In this document: piece by piece, positions 1 to 8,512 of the stretch
Position numbering within the stretch: position 1 is the first letter of the stretch
Layout of the letters: every line of letters begins with the position of its first letter
Assembly (NCBI GenBank): GCA_016709865.1
Contig: JADJLX010000005.1
Location: 682,001-746,000, forward strand
DNA: 64,000 bases
Origin: Bacteroidales bacterium
Lineage (GTDB): Bacteria > Bacteroidota > Bacteroidia > Bacteroidales > VadinHA17
Direction of reading: 5' to 3'
The notes under the pieces: generated by a model
What the model was told of the DNA's origin: nothing
Seen by the model: the letters and a program-made list of their open reading frames with translations, nothing else
Databases searched by the model: none
Made by a program: the position numbers and the translations under genes

Positions 1-749
1 AGACCATTACTTTTTAAAATTTCTCTTGCTTCAGTTAAGGCATCTCCCATGAAATAGAATAAGTTTGCAGTTGATACAGCATCTGCTTTGGCTAAATTGA
101 TCCCATCATAGAATTGGTCGAATTTACCAACTCCTCCAGATGCAATTACTGGAACTTTAGAGAAACAAGTTATTTCAGAAATCCCAGCAATGTCATAACC
201 TTGTCCTGTTCCATCTTTATCTATTGAGGTAATATATAATTCACCAACCCCTAATTCTATGATTTTCTGAATAGCAGTAGAAAGCTTCAATGATGAATTT
301 AAGCTTCCATTTCCAATAAATACAAATCGCTCATTATCAATTAATTTGTAATCAACAGATGCAACAACACACTGACTACCAAATCGTTTTATTATTCTTT
401 CAACCATAATAGGATTAGTGAAAAGTAAGGAATTTATAACGACTTTATCCGCACCAGACTTTAGAATAGAGTAGACATCATCATCAGATTGTATGCCACC
501 ACCTGCTGCAACTGGCATAAAACAGTTTCTAACAAGTTCAGATAAGTTTGCATTAAATTTTAATAAATTCTTCTCACCTCTATTAACATTAATAACAATT
601 AATTCATCTATAGAATACAAAAGCGAATTAATATCATAATTTTCTCTTAACCAATCCAAATCTCCTACTTCCTGTAATCTAAAGTTTCTGCTAAGCATAA
701 AAATATCGTCCTGCATTAATAGAGTGAAAATTAATCGCTTTTTAACCAT
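1..749 (-). CDS. HisF-like subunit of a sugar amidotransferase system (partial, 3' end cut by window edge)
   Basis: Translated by hand from the ATG at 747-749 (minus strand). About 249 codons are visible, so only a few C-terminal residues are missing compared with the usual 250-255 of HisF. The (beta/alpha)8 phosphate-binding segments are recognisable (AAGGGI near residue 81, ASGGVG near the C-terminus). The second catalytic Asp of HisF is kept in SVDYK (residue 133), but the first, Asp11 of the CLDV motif, is replaced: the segment reads IFTLLMQDD with Leu at position 11. That argues against imidazole glycerol phosphate synthesis. It fits the HisF2-type partner that channels ammonia to a WbpG-like amidotransferase. 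It starts 2 bases after the HisH stop and sits last of the visible genes in the nonulosonate/tailoring operon. Family certain; role inferred from context. Confidence 0.88.
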   Translation of the reverse strand, partial: MVKKRLIFTLLMQDDIFMLSRNFRLQEVGDLDWLRENYDINSLLYSIDELIVINVNRGEKNLLKFNANLSELVRNCFMPVAAGGGIQSDDDVYSILKSGADKVVINSLLFTNPIMVERIIKRFGSQCVVASVDYKLIDNERFVFIGNGSLNSSLKLSTAIQKIIELGVGELYITSIDKDGTGQGYDIAGISEITCFSKVPVIASGGVGKFDQFYDGINLAKADAVSTANLFYFMGDALTEAREILKSNG

Positions 750-751
750 AC

Positions 752-1375
752 CTATATTTTAGAGAAATTATTTAGTAGTTTGAGTCCATTGCCTTGACTT
801 TTCTCCGGATGAAATTGAGTTCCGTGAACATTATTTACTGACACACTAGAAATAAATTTCTCTCCATAAATACAATAAGATGAAATTAAACTGATATCAA
901 TGTCAATAAGTCTATAGCTATGCACAAAATAGAAATCTGCTGAATCACCCAACCCTTTAAAAAGAGTATCATTTTGTTTAACAAAATGAACTTCATTAAA
1001 ACCAATATGTGGTATTTTTAATTCCTTAGTGCTAAATTCAAATTTTGCTACAACTCCGGGGATCAGAGCTAATCCTGCAGAAGATCCATCCTCTTCTCCA
1101 AATTCAGCGAGCAACTGCATTCCAAGACAAATTCCTAGAATGTTTTTTTTCTTTATTAATATTTCCTCTTTAATTGATTCTTTAAAACCCAGTCGATTTA
1201 GATTGATCATAGCTTCATTAAAAGAGCCAACGCCGGGCAAAATATATTTTGAATATTTTTTTAGCTCCTTGGGTGAATTCACAATATCATTTTCAATACC
1301 TAAGAAATCTAGGGCACTTCGAACGGACATTATATTGCCCATCTCATAATTTATTATGCCAATTTTATTCATCAT
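752..1375 (-). CDS. HisH-like glutamine amidotransferase subunit
   Basis: Class I glutaminase, 207 residues, normal length for HisH. The nucleophile elbow GICLGMQLL places the catalytic Cys at residue 83, and HPEKS supplies His189 and Glu191 of the triad. The oxyanion segment PGVGSF is near residue 48. It would hydrolyse glutamine and pass ammonia through the HisF-like partner encoded 2 bases downstream. It starts with ATGATG directly after the stop of the WbpG-like gene, so the three are translationally linked. In Pseudomonas O-antigen and Campylobacter flagellin sugar pathways the same trio turns an acetamido group into an acetamidino group. No other his genes are present, so a sugar role is far more likely than histidine synthesis. 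Confidence 0.9.
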   Translation of the reverse strand: MMNKIGIINYEMGNIMSVRSALDFLGIENDIVNSPKELKKYSKYILPGVGSFNEAMINLNRLGFKESIKEEILIKKKNILGICLGMQLLAEFGEEDGSSAGLALIPGVVAKFEFSTKELKIPHIGFNEVHFVKQNDTLFKGLGDSADFYFVHSYRLIDIDISLISSYCIYGEKFISSVSVNNVHGTQFHPEKSQGNGLKLLNNFSKI

Positions 1376-2475
1376 TTAGAAAGGTTGTTCTTTTAAAATC
1401 CATCTTCCATTAACCTTATGTAGAACATCTTTATTTGCGAAGCTGTCTAATACTTTCTCAAACTCCTCAAATGACATATTGAAATACTCAAGATAATCTT
1501 TTATGTAAGGTTCTGGATATTCACCATCATATTTCTTAACTAAGGATAAAGCTTGTTTCCTCGTTAGAGCCCCCCTACGGATATCAATTCCTACATCCTG
1601 GGTACATCTTCCAAATCCAAATTTTAGGAACATCAGATAAACATGAAGATCGTATAGTTTAGTATCAGTTTGTGCGAAATTTGTATAGGTACCTACTGAT
1701 CTACTTGGGGATTCTTCTAAATTGAATTGATCTTTTGCTACAAGATAGTTCCTATATGAATCCCAATTCTCAAAGTAAGACCAATGAGCTATGGACGGAT
1801 TCAATTTTCTGAACTCTTCTATAGAGGGATATCTCCACCAATACAGATCTTTATCACTAAATTTATCTATGAAAGATTTTGGATCTTGTCCGCTCAGGTA
1901 CAATTTAATGCTGTCTTCTAAATCGTATGTTGCTTTCGCCTTTAGCTTGCTACTTCCACCATATTCAACTTCTCCTTCTTCGCCAAACATTACGAAAGGT
2001 ATATCAAACACAACCGCACATCTGAATATTGCAGTTTGTACACTGATTATCCAAGAGAACATGGGTTGTCCCAATTGAATAAATGCTTTCTTAGCAATTT
2101 CTGACCCTATTTTATAGTTTGGGGTTATATGAACATGATCAAATCCGTAATTTACAAAATGCTCAAGGTTTTTCTCTCCTATCTCAAATGGAAGAGGTGG
2201 CTTTAGAGTAATAGTCAAGGGTGTCAAACCTAATTCTTTTAATTTATAGGCTACATAACTGCTGTCCTTTCCACCACTTGAAGGGCAATCACATCAAATT
2301 TATTTGGATTCCTTTTTTGATTTTTCAACCAAGAGTTTTAGTTCTTCTTGCTAGCGTTCCAGTCGATAGAAATAGTCTTCTCTGTGGACCAATTACAAGC
2401 ATTACATACGCCAGCCTTATCAAATCCTATTCTAGGACGGGTTTCAGGCATTAAACATTTAGTACAATACTTCAT
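1376..2475 (-). pseudogene. WbpG/PtmG-type N-acetyl sugar amidotransferase, broken by frameshifts
   Basis: The N-terminus starts at the ATG at 2473-2475, one base after the acetyltransferase stop, and reads KYCTKCLMPETRPRI, then CNAC: the four Cys of the usual zinc site. That frame stops at about residue 45. The next conserved piece (QEELKLLVEKSKK) is in a second frame, and the PP-loop ATPase motif SSGGKDSSY is in the frame that continues as the long C-terminal part (about 300 residues, ending at 1376). Thus two to three single-base indels fall between about 2285 and 2350, some near T-runs. Overall length (1100 bases) equals the family's roughly 370 codons minus a net base. The C-terminal part with YWWRYPS and FGFGRCTQD looks undamaged. 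Either a recently broken gene or base-calling errors; both partner genes (HisH, HisF) are intact. Confidence 0.85.
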
Positions 2476-2476
2476 A

Positions 2477-3025
2477 TTAATTTATTTTATATTCACTTTT
2501 CAAAATTCCATATAATATGTGATCAATATATTCTCCATCAATCAATAATTGAGAACGAATTACTCCCTCTTTTACAAATCCAAGTCCTTCGAAGCATTTT
2601 TGCATTGCGATATTAGTTCTGCTAGTACCGCCTGTCAATTTACGTAAACTTAAATTTTTAAACGCGTACTTCATTGAAGTTCGCATAATATCTTTACTTA
2701 ATCCCTTCCCCCTGTACTCTTCATCTCCAATCATGATACCCATATCTGCAATCCCAGTACGCCAGTTGATATGTCCTATTCTTTGAGTCCCGATGAACTT
2801 ATTATTCTCTTTGTAATAAATTGCAAAGAAACAATCACTTTTTGAGTCCCATAAAGACTGAACATATTCAACTACTTCAGAAAAGTCAAGAGGCAAGAAA
2901 TAATCTAAATGATAGATCTGAGTAATTATTTCCAGGTCTCTTAACCATAAGAAATATTTCTCATCATAAAGCTCAGTTTTTGTAAACTCACGTAAAACTA
3001 TTTTTTCACCATCAATTTGTAACAT
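2477..3025 (-). CDS. GNAT-family N-acetyltransferase (RimJ/RimL or PseH type)
   Basis: 182 residues, one GNAT fold. The acetyl-CoA pyrophosphate loop is seen as EEYRGKGLSKDIM (about residues 101-113), preceded by the beta-strand GIADMGIMIGD and followed by the conserved helix region TNIAMQKCFEGLGFVKEG. The N-terminal VLREFTKTEL is typical of RimJ/RimL-like transferases, a branch that includes PseH-like nucleotide-sugar acetyltransferases. It lies 8 bases after the SDR stop and one base before the amidotransferase gene, in a run of minus-strand tailoring genes. The likely task is acylation of an amino group on the nonulosonate or another residue of the polysaccharide. Substrate unknown; acetyl versus other acyl donor cannot be told. 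Confidence 0.85.
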   Translation of the reverse strand: MLQIDGEKIVLREFTKTELYDEKYFLWLRDLEIITQIYHLDYFLPLDFSEVVEYVQSLWDSKSDCFFAIYYKENNKFIGTQRIGHINWRTGIADMGIMIGDEEYRGKGLSKDIMRTSMKYAFKNLSLRKLTGGTSRTNIAMQKCFEGLGFVKEGVIRSQLLIDGEYIDHILYGILKSEYKIN

Positions 3026-3033
3026 AATAAAAA

Positions 3034-3804
3034 TTATAAAGTAAAACCATCATCAACAATTATATTTTGGCCATTAACAAATTCAGATTGATCTGATAAT
3101 AGAAACAGTAGAGTACCGGTTATATCCTTTGGCAGAAGCATCCCCTTATCCAAACAATTACTATTATACGCGATTATAAATGATTCTGGTTGAGCATCTT
3201 TAATTCCACCAAGCGATATTGCATTTACTTTAATCTTTTTTCCCTTATAATATTTTGCCAAATACCTTGTCAAGTGCAATAATCCTGACTTGACTACCGC
3301 ATATTCGACTGGCATTGTCATTAGCGTATTATCATATATTTCAAACCTGGGGGCCATTACACCATAGATAGATGAAATATTAATAATATTACCAAACCCT
3401 TGTTTGCAAAAAAAGTGCAAAAACTGTTGAGTAGTTAAAAAATATCCACCAAGATTAATATTTATGTTTTCGCAAAAGTCTTCATAGGTTACATCTTCAA
3501 ACTTTCTTCCATAGTTTTTATTTCTTGGATATGCATTGTTTACTAAAGCATTAATTGTTCCATATTTTATAAACAGATAATCGATTAATTCAATAATAGA
3601 TTGTTTGTTATTGATGTCAAGAAAGTGAAATTCCACTTTTTTTTCTGGAAAATGTTTTTGAAGATTACCTGCGACTTCGCACCCTCTCTCTTTGTTTGAA
3701 TCTGCGATTATTGCAATTCCATTATTCTCAAGTACAACTTTTACAAATGACTGTCCTAAAAGTCCGGCTCCCCCTGTTATTACAACAACTTTATCTTTTA
3801 ACAT
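3034..3804 (-). CDS. SDR-family oxidoreductase (PtmA-like)
   Basis: 256 residues, classical short-chain dehydrogenase/reductase length. The Rossmann motif TGGAGLLG lies at residues 10-17, the NAY equivalent of NNAG at about residue 90 (VNNAYPRN), the catalytic Ser in NISSIYG, and YAVVKSG gives the Tyr and Lys. The C-terminus VNGQNIIVDDGFTL is the usual SDR ending. The ATG at 3804 is preferred over the TTG three bases upstream. In Campylobacter jejuni an SDR (PtmA) and a Gfo/Idh/MocA protein (PtmF) accompany ptmE and ptmB (legF). The same set is here, so this is a good PtmA candidate acting early in GDP-sugar formation or in tailoring, but orthology is inferred from context only. Confidence 0.87.
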   Translation of the reverse strand: MLKDKVVVITGGAGLLGQSFVKVVLENNGIAIIADSNKERGCEVAGNLQKHFPEKKVEFHFLDINNKQSIIELIDYLFIKYGTINALVNNAYPRNKNYGRKFEDVTYEDFCENININLGGYFLTTQQFLHFFCKQGFGNIINISSIYGVMAPRFEIYDNTLMTMPVEYAVVKSGLLHLTRYLAKYYKGKKIKVNAISLGGIKDAQPESFIIAYNSNCLDKGMLLPKDITGTLLFLLSDQSEFVNGQNIIVDDGFTL

Positions 3805-3813
3805 CAATATCTT

Positions 3814-4599
3814 TTATAAAAGTGACTTATAAAAAAGATTTCTACGATCTTGTTTTACAGGGAATGATTTTCTTACTATTGCAACCTGACCCTGGGAAAT
3901 ATCAAATAAATCTAAAGTCAGATATGATTCTATGGGTTTTAATTCATTACCAATTGGATCAAAAACTACAGTGCTCTTTACATATGACTGATTATTCCCA
4001 TCAATTCCAATCCTGTTAACTCCAATTATAAAACATTGATTTTCAATTGCTCTGGCCTGCAATAAAATCTTCCAATGACTAATCCTCTTCTCAGGCCAAT
4101 TAGCAATCAAAAGAATAATATCGCTTTTCTTTGAAATGACCTGGAAAATTTCAGGAAAGCGCAAATCATAACAGATTGCTAAACCAATTCCAACATTTGC
4201 TACTTCACATGAACATATCTGATCTCCAGCCAGATAATAGTTGTTCTCGCCTGAAAATGAAAACGGATGGATTTTAGAATAAGAGGTCAAAAGAGTTCCA
4301 TTATTATCTACAATTATCAGATTATTGGTTGCTTTATCTCCATTGAATAAAACAACACCAAAGGCAATGGCAATATTATTGTCTTTTGCCTGACAAATAT
4401 AAAAGTCGATTGTGGTTGATCTATCTGGCATTTCAGCAATAACGCCTGCGTTCATAGAGAATCCTGTCAACGTCATTTCAGGAAATGCAACCATATCAGC
4501 ACCTAATTCTGCAGCTTTTTCAATGTATCCAACACATTGAATCATATTTGCATTTTTATTTTCCCAAACCTGATCCAGAGAAACAAGCGCTACTTTCAT
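3814..4599 (-). CDS. Carbon-nitrogen hydrolase (nitrilase superfamily)
   Basis: 261 residues, a single CN_hydrolase domain. The Glu-Lys-Cys catalytic triad is visible: FPEMTLTGF (Glu41), YSKIHPFSFSG (Lys about 109) and ICYDLRFPE (Cys about 144), plus the conserved ANWPEKR segment. Such enzymes cleave amides, often omega-amides, and work in the cytoplasm. The gene lies between a class III aminotransferase and an SDR with 6-9 base gaps, so it is co-transcribed with sugar genes. That is an unusual place for a nitrilase and suggests that an amide is hydrolysed or transferred while a side group is made. No signal peptide. Substrate not deducible. Confidence 0.87.
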   Translation of the reverse strand: MKVALVSLDQVWENKNANMIQCVGYIEKAAELGADMVAFPEMTLTGFSMNAGVIAEMPDRSTTIDFYICQAKDNNIAIAFGVVLFNGDKATNNLIIVDNNGTLLTSYSKIHPFSFSGENNYYLAGDQICSCEVANVGIGLAICYDLRFPEIFQVISKKSDIILLIANWPEKRISHWKILLQARAIENQCFIIGVNRIGIDGNNQSYVKSTVVFDPIGNELKPIESYLTLDLFDISQGQVAIVRKSFPVKQDRRNLFYKSLL

Positions 4600-4607
4600 A
4601 AGAACTA

Positions 4608-5900
4608 CTAGTTAAAGGCTCTGAATACTGGTTTAATAGAAGGACCTACAAGGTACTTTTCAACACCATCCTCTAATGCCTTCGCATAAATACTCAAGGA
4701 ATTCTTAACTGCTTCTAATGTAAAATCAAGTTCAGTGGTCCCATGAGCATAGGATAAGGCAATCCAGGGCATAAGAACGCCATTTTTTATCATTTCTTGT
4801 GAAAACAAGGTACGAAATGGTAAGGAAGAATTTCCTTCCCGGTCTTTGGTAACATAATTTGGAGAACACGAAATACCTGAAGCCATAAAATAGTCCTGAA
4901 TGCCTAATTCTTTTGCAGCAGTGTTCATTGCGGTTATCAATTTTTCACCGTATTCCCAGAGATGATTAATGACATTATTTGATCTGTAATATTCAACTGT
5001 TTTTACAAATGCTCCTAAACCGCACATTTCTGCACCGTGTGTTGTTGATGTCAAGAATACCCGTTCAGCTCCAATTTCTTTTATTCCTCCAATGTTCATG
5101 AATTCTCTTTTCCCCGCAAGCGCACAAACAGAAAATCCATTTGCCATACCTTTTCCAAAAGTACATAGATCAGGTTCAACGTTATAGTAAACCTGCGCCC
5201 CCTGTAAATGCCACCTAAAGCCTGTGATCATTTCATCGAGGATAAAAAGAGCCCCATTCTTATGGCAAAGTTCCTTTACAATATCAAGGAATCCATTTGT
5301 AGGATGATCTGATGTTGCAGGTTCAAGTATTACACCGGCAATCTGATTAGAATATTTGTCAAACAGTAATGCAAGAGAGTTAATGTCATTATAATGAAAG
5401 TTAACAGTCAGGTTACTGAATTCTTCCGGAATTCCTTTTTTTAATGGTGTATCTCCTATGAACCAATCATCAAATGAGAAAAAAGGATGTTCGATGCAAC
5501 GTACAACAAGTTTCCGTCCTGTATAGGCTCTGGCAATCTTAACAGCTGCTGTTGTTACGTTGGATCCATTTTTAGCAAATTTAACCATATCAACTGAGGG
5601 TATGAGATTCACCAGCAATTCTGCAGCCTGAAGTTCAATATATGAAGCCCTCGTTAAATTATTGCCATTCCATATTTCAGTTATTGCTGCGTTTGCTACT
5701 TCTTTCTGACCATAACCTAAAGTAACAGCACGTAATGCCATTCCATAATCCAGATATTTATTTCCTTCAATAGTGAATAGATATGCTCCTTCTCCGCGCT
5801 GAAATATTTGAGGGGCATTAGCAGGATATTGATCATCGCCACGACTATATGTATGAGCGCCTCCAGGAATCACCTTATTCAACCTTTCACTGTAATTCAT
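4608..5900 (-). CDS. Class III PLP aminotransferase (glutamate-1-semialdehyde aminomutase-like)
   Basis: 430 residues from the ATG at 5900. This start is preferred over an upstream one at 5927 because a good ribosome site (GGAGG) precedes it, the protein then begins MNYSERLNKVIPGGAHTYSR as in the family, and it follows the oxidoreductase stop by one base. The PLP lysine is in TFGKGMANGFS, the aspartate that contacts the pyridine nitrogen in FILDEMITGFR, and the phosphate-binding GSNVTTAAVK is near residue 115. The enzyme transfers or moves an amino group on a small aldehyde or keto sugar. It is not the tetrapyrrole hemL by context: neighbours are nonulosonate genes. Probably modifies the same sugar as the nitrilase next door. 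Confidence 0.88.
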   Translation of the reverse strand: MNYSERLNKVIPGGAHTYSRGDDQYPANAPQIFQRGEGAYLFTIEGNKYLDYGMALRAVTLGYGQKEVANAAITEIWNGNNLTRASYIELQAAELLVNLIPSVDMVKFAKNGSNVTTAAVKIARAYTGRKLVVRCIEHPFFSFDDWFIGDTPLKKGIPEEFSNLTVNFHYNDINSLALLFDKYSNQIAGVILEPATSDHPTNGFLDIVKELCHKNGALFILDEMITGFRWHLQGAQVYYNVEPDLCTFGKGMANGFSVCALAGKREFMNIGGIKEIGAERVFLTSTTHGAEMCGLGAFVKTVEYYRSNNVINHLWEYGEKLITAMNTAAKELGIQDYFMASGISCSPNYVTKDREGNSSLPFRTLFSQEMIKNGVLMPWIALSYAHGTTELDFTLEAVKNSLSIYAKALEDGVEKYLVGPSIKPVFRAFN

Positions 5901-5901
5901 G

Positions 5902-6760
5902 TTAAAATCCTCCATCTGAGTTTTCAATTTTGTTTAGAATTTCCAATATTTTAATATCATCATTTATAGAATTTGGGTAAGTTTCAGGCGAATTAATTCC
6001 ATTTATAAAGCTTTCTATTTCTTCAATATACATTCCTTCACCTATGTTTTTATTGTATCCAGATTCGGCTGAGACTTCAGGTTGATCATATCTAATCCAT
6101 CTGTTTGATTCTACTTCATAAAGATGAAAACAGGCTTCATCCCAACGCCATTGAATCTGACCAAGTTCCATATTAATAATAAGAGATCTGGTAGCATAAC
6201 GTGCCGCAACATCTACTAAAATGCTTCCAACCATTCCATTGTATTTCAGAACAAATGCATAACTGTCTTCAATATTAGTACCAAATTCAATCGTTTTTCC
6301 AAGGATGCCAATCTGGGAGATATTGTCCCGAATGGTATGAGAAATTTGTTACTTTTCCATATTTGCCTTCTTTCACGATTTTGGTAATGTCTTTTATCAT
6401 CGGATGGAAACGTAAAGTGCATGATGGTGCCAGAAATGTATTATTTTTGTTGTACAGATTGATTTCCTTGACCTCTTCTAAAAGCACACTTGCTTCAATA
6501 AATGCCGGTTTAGAGTGATCAATAGCCATTTTAAGGTATGGAGTATGCTGATCTGGAGGTGTGGAAATAATGAAAGCATCAAAATCTGAAAAGAAAATAC
6601 CATTTATTGAATCTATAATTTTTATGTTATACTTCACTTGAGCTTCTTTTCGTCTGTCCTCTCTATTGTCAAAACCAACAATATCAGAGTAGCCTAGTGA
6701 CTGAAGACATCTTACCCTTCTTTTACCCATAGATCCAAGGCCAATTACCAGAAAATTCAT
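5902..6760 (-). pseudogene. Gfo/Idh/MocA oxidoreductase (PtmF-like), internal deletion and frameshift
   Basis: The N-terminal Rossmann part is intact (VIGLGSMGKRR at residues 4-14; ISTPPDQH; APSCTLRFHP; HSGQYLPDWHPW) and stops at 6287. Family members continue with about 40 more residues, including the ETGG-REIVPFEL stretch that carries substrate-binding and catalytic groups. Here the reading jumps directly to GKTIEFGTNIEDSYAF in another frame, which then runs to 5902 (VDVAARYATRSL, GQIQWRWDE). So roughly 120-140 bases are lost and the frame is shifted; the gene product cannot be functional. The start overlaps the LegF stop (ATGA). The intact form would be the counterpart of C. jejuni PtmF. 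Deletion size is estimated from memory of the family, not from an alignment. Confidence 0.85.
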
Positions 6761-7476
6761 ATAATATCCTCCATTTTATTATTCATTATAGCTTCTATTA
6801 CTATAAAATCATATATATCATCTACTTCATAATTTTGCCACCTTTCGATGAAATATGGAATAATGTTATTTGTATAAAATGATTTTTCGCGATTAAAGAC
6901 TTCTGTTTTTATCATGTAGATAACACCATAAGGGAAAAATGCTTTATCTGCCATTTGCCTTTGTGTTATTCTTTTAACATCCTCAATATAGGATCTAATC
7001 TTCATATCATTATCTACCTGCTTAACTATCATTGGGTGTTCCATATGAACCTCACCTAAACTTACGACACCATCAGCTGATTCATTTCCTATTGCCAACT
7101 TAACAGCTGAATCCAGATCATTTCGCTTTCTTAAGGGGGATGTAGGCTCTAATAGTAATACATAATCAAAATTAACATTTTGGGTTCTATAATATTCCAA
7201 GACATGCACTACAACATCCATAGAGGAGGAAGTATCTTCTGCCAGTTCTGGAGGTCGAAGAAATGGCACATTTAAACCAAATTGTCCAGCTATATTTGCA
7301 ATTTTCTGGCAATCAGTTGTTACAAAAATACTATCGATATATTTACACCCTTTTGCTTGTTCTATTGTCCATCCAATTAAAGGTTTACCGCAGAGTAATT
7401 TTATGTTTTTTTCAGGAAGACCCTTACTTCCTCCTCTTGCAGGGATTATCGCAAGAATCTTTTTATTACCGAACAT
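6757..7476 (-). CDS. legF: CMP-nonulosonate cytidylyltransferase (CMP-legionaminate synthase type)
   Basis: 239 residues, the NeuA/LegF/PseF family. The CTP-binding signature IPARGGSKGLPEKNIK is at residues 11-26. FVTTDCQKIA, LLLEPTSPLR and the DGVVSLGE segment complete the active site. The enzyme activates a nonulosonic acid as CMP-sugar for glycosyl transfer. It starts inside the end of ptmE (11-base overlap) and ends in an ATGA overlap with the oxidoreductase. Assignment to legionaminic rather than sialic or pseudaminic acid rests on the neighbouring PtmE, LegB and LegC. PseB/PseC-type genes are absent. Confidence 0.9.
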   Translation of the reverse strand: MFGNKKILAIIPARGGSKGLPEKNIKLLCGKPLIGWTIEQAKGCKYIDSIFVTTDCQKIANIAGQFGLNVPFLRPPELAEDTSSSMDVVVHVLEYYRTQNVNFDYVLLLEPTSPLRKRNDLDSAVKLAIGNESADGVVSLGEVHMEHPMIVKQVDNDMKIRSYIEDVKRITQRQMADKAFFPYGVIYMIKTEVFNREKSFYTNNIIPYFIERWQNYEVDDIYDFIVIEAIMNNKMEDII

Positions 7477-8512
7477 TCTTAAGGTGTTTAATTATTTCCT
7501 TTGCTTTATTATAGTCATCATGTTTGCCAATATCAATCCAATACCCAGTAACCGGACTATGGATTAGTTTTCCCTTATTTAATATAATTGAATCCATTAA
7601 ATCTGTCGCATTAAAAAAAGTGTTTTTGGGCACAAGATCTAGCTTTTCACATTTTATCAAATAAATACCTGCATTTGCATAATAGGTATGTTTAGGTTTT
7701 TCTTTAAAACTGGTAATAAAATTGTCATCTAGATCCAATATGGCGTATGGAATATCAACTGAATATGGAATAGAGGCTACAGCCATATCAGCACCAGAGT
7801 TTTCAAAATCCAGAAAGAAGTCTTCAAAATCAATGTTGGTAAATACATCTGAATTAAGAATCAATAAGTTTTCCTGGTCAATTTTTTCAATTTTCGAAAC
7901 ACAACCAACCGTTCCGAGTGGAATGTCTTCTTCAATATAGTTGATCCTGACTCCTTTTGTGGAGCCATCACCAAAATAATCTGTTATTTGGCTCGACAGG
8001 TAGCGAACCGAAATTGTAATTGTCTCAATACCATACAAAATCAGCCTATCTATAATATGCTCTATAATAGGTTTATCACCTAATGGCAACATTGATTTGG
8101 GTGTTTTATCAGTCAAAGGGCGTAATCTTTCACCTCTTCCACCGGCCATTATAACTGCGTGAAGTGGTAAAATTGATTCCAAACGCACCAAATCATAAAC
8201 CCTTTCAATTTGCCCTTCTATATTGAGCTTTGGTAAAACTTTTATTCCATCCTTTTTCAATTTATGGATAAAAGAAACTTCAACTTTTCCATTAACGAAA
8301 CTAAAATCCTTTCTGCAAAATAAATGAATAGGACTTTCAAGATTATGGCCTTTAATTAACCCCCTGCGGATATCGCCGTCTGTTAAAGTACCCTTTAATT
8401 TACTATTTTGGTCAACAACAAATAATGTTTGGTTTGAGGTGGCAATATCTAGTATCCGCAATGCATCAATGCATCTTGTATCTGTTCTTATTGTAAAATC
8501 CTTAAAATTCAT
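7466..8512 (-). CDS. ptmE: Glucosamine-1-phosphate guanylyltransferase with CBS pair (PtmE-like)
   Basis: About 348 residues from the ATG at 8512, which shares a base with the LegG stop (TAATG). Two CBS domains fill the first 110 residues (TLFVVDQNSKLKGTLTDGDI). They are followed by a nucleotidyltransferase domain with AVIMAGGRGERLRPLT, KSMLPLGDKPI, NSDVFTNID and the lid segment FKEKPKHTYYANAG. This architecture is that of C. jejuni PtmE, which makes GDP-glucosamine for the GDP-linked legionaminic acid route. It is therefore the marker that separates this pathway from the UDP-based bacillosamine-type routes. The guanylyl preference is taken from the family, not seen in the sequence. Confidence 0.87.
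   Translation of the reverse strand: MNFKDFTIRTDTRCIDALRILDIATSNQTLFVVDQNSKLKGTLTDGDIRRGLIKGHNLESPIHLFCRKDFSFVNGKVEVSFIHKLKKDGIKVLPKLNIEGQIERVYDLVRLESILPLHAVIMAGGRGERLRPLTDKTPKSMLPLGDKPIIEHIIDRLILYGIETITISVRYLSSQITDYFGDGSTKGVRINYIEEDIPLGTVGCVSKIEKIDQENLLILNSDVFTNIDFEDFFLDFENSGADMAVASIPYSVDIPYAILDLDDNFITSFKEKPKHTYYANAGIYLIKCEKLDLVPKNTFFNATDLMDSIILNKGKLIHSPVTGYWIDIGKHDDYNKAKEIIKHLKNVR

Noticed and set aside
752..1375. Histidine biosynthesis operon
   Set aside because: Only HisH and HisF homologues are present, HisF lacks Asp11, and neighbours are sugar genes.
2221..2454. 77-residue open frame on the plus strand
   Set aside because: It is antisense to the broken WbpG-like gene; the minus strand carries the conserved zinc and PP-loop motifs.
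4608..5900. hemL (glutamate-1-semialdehyde aminomutase)
   Set aside because: The fold fits, but it is embedded in a nonulosonate operon and no tetrapyrrole genes are near.
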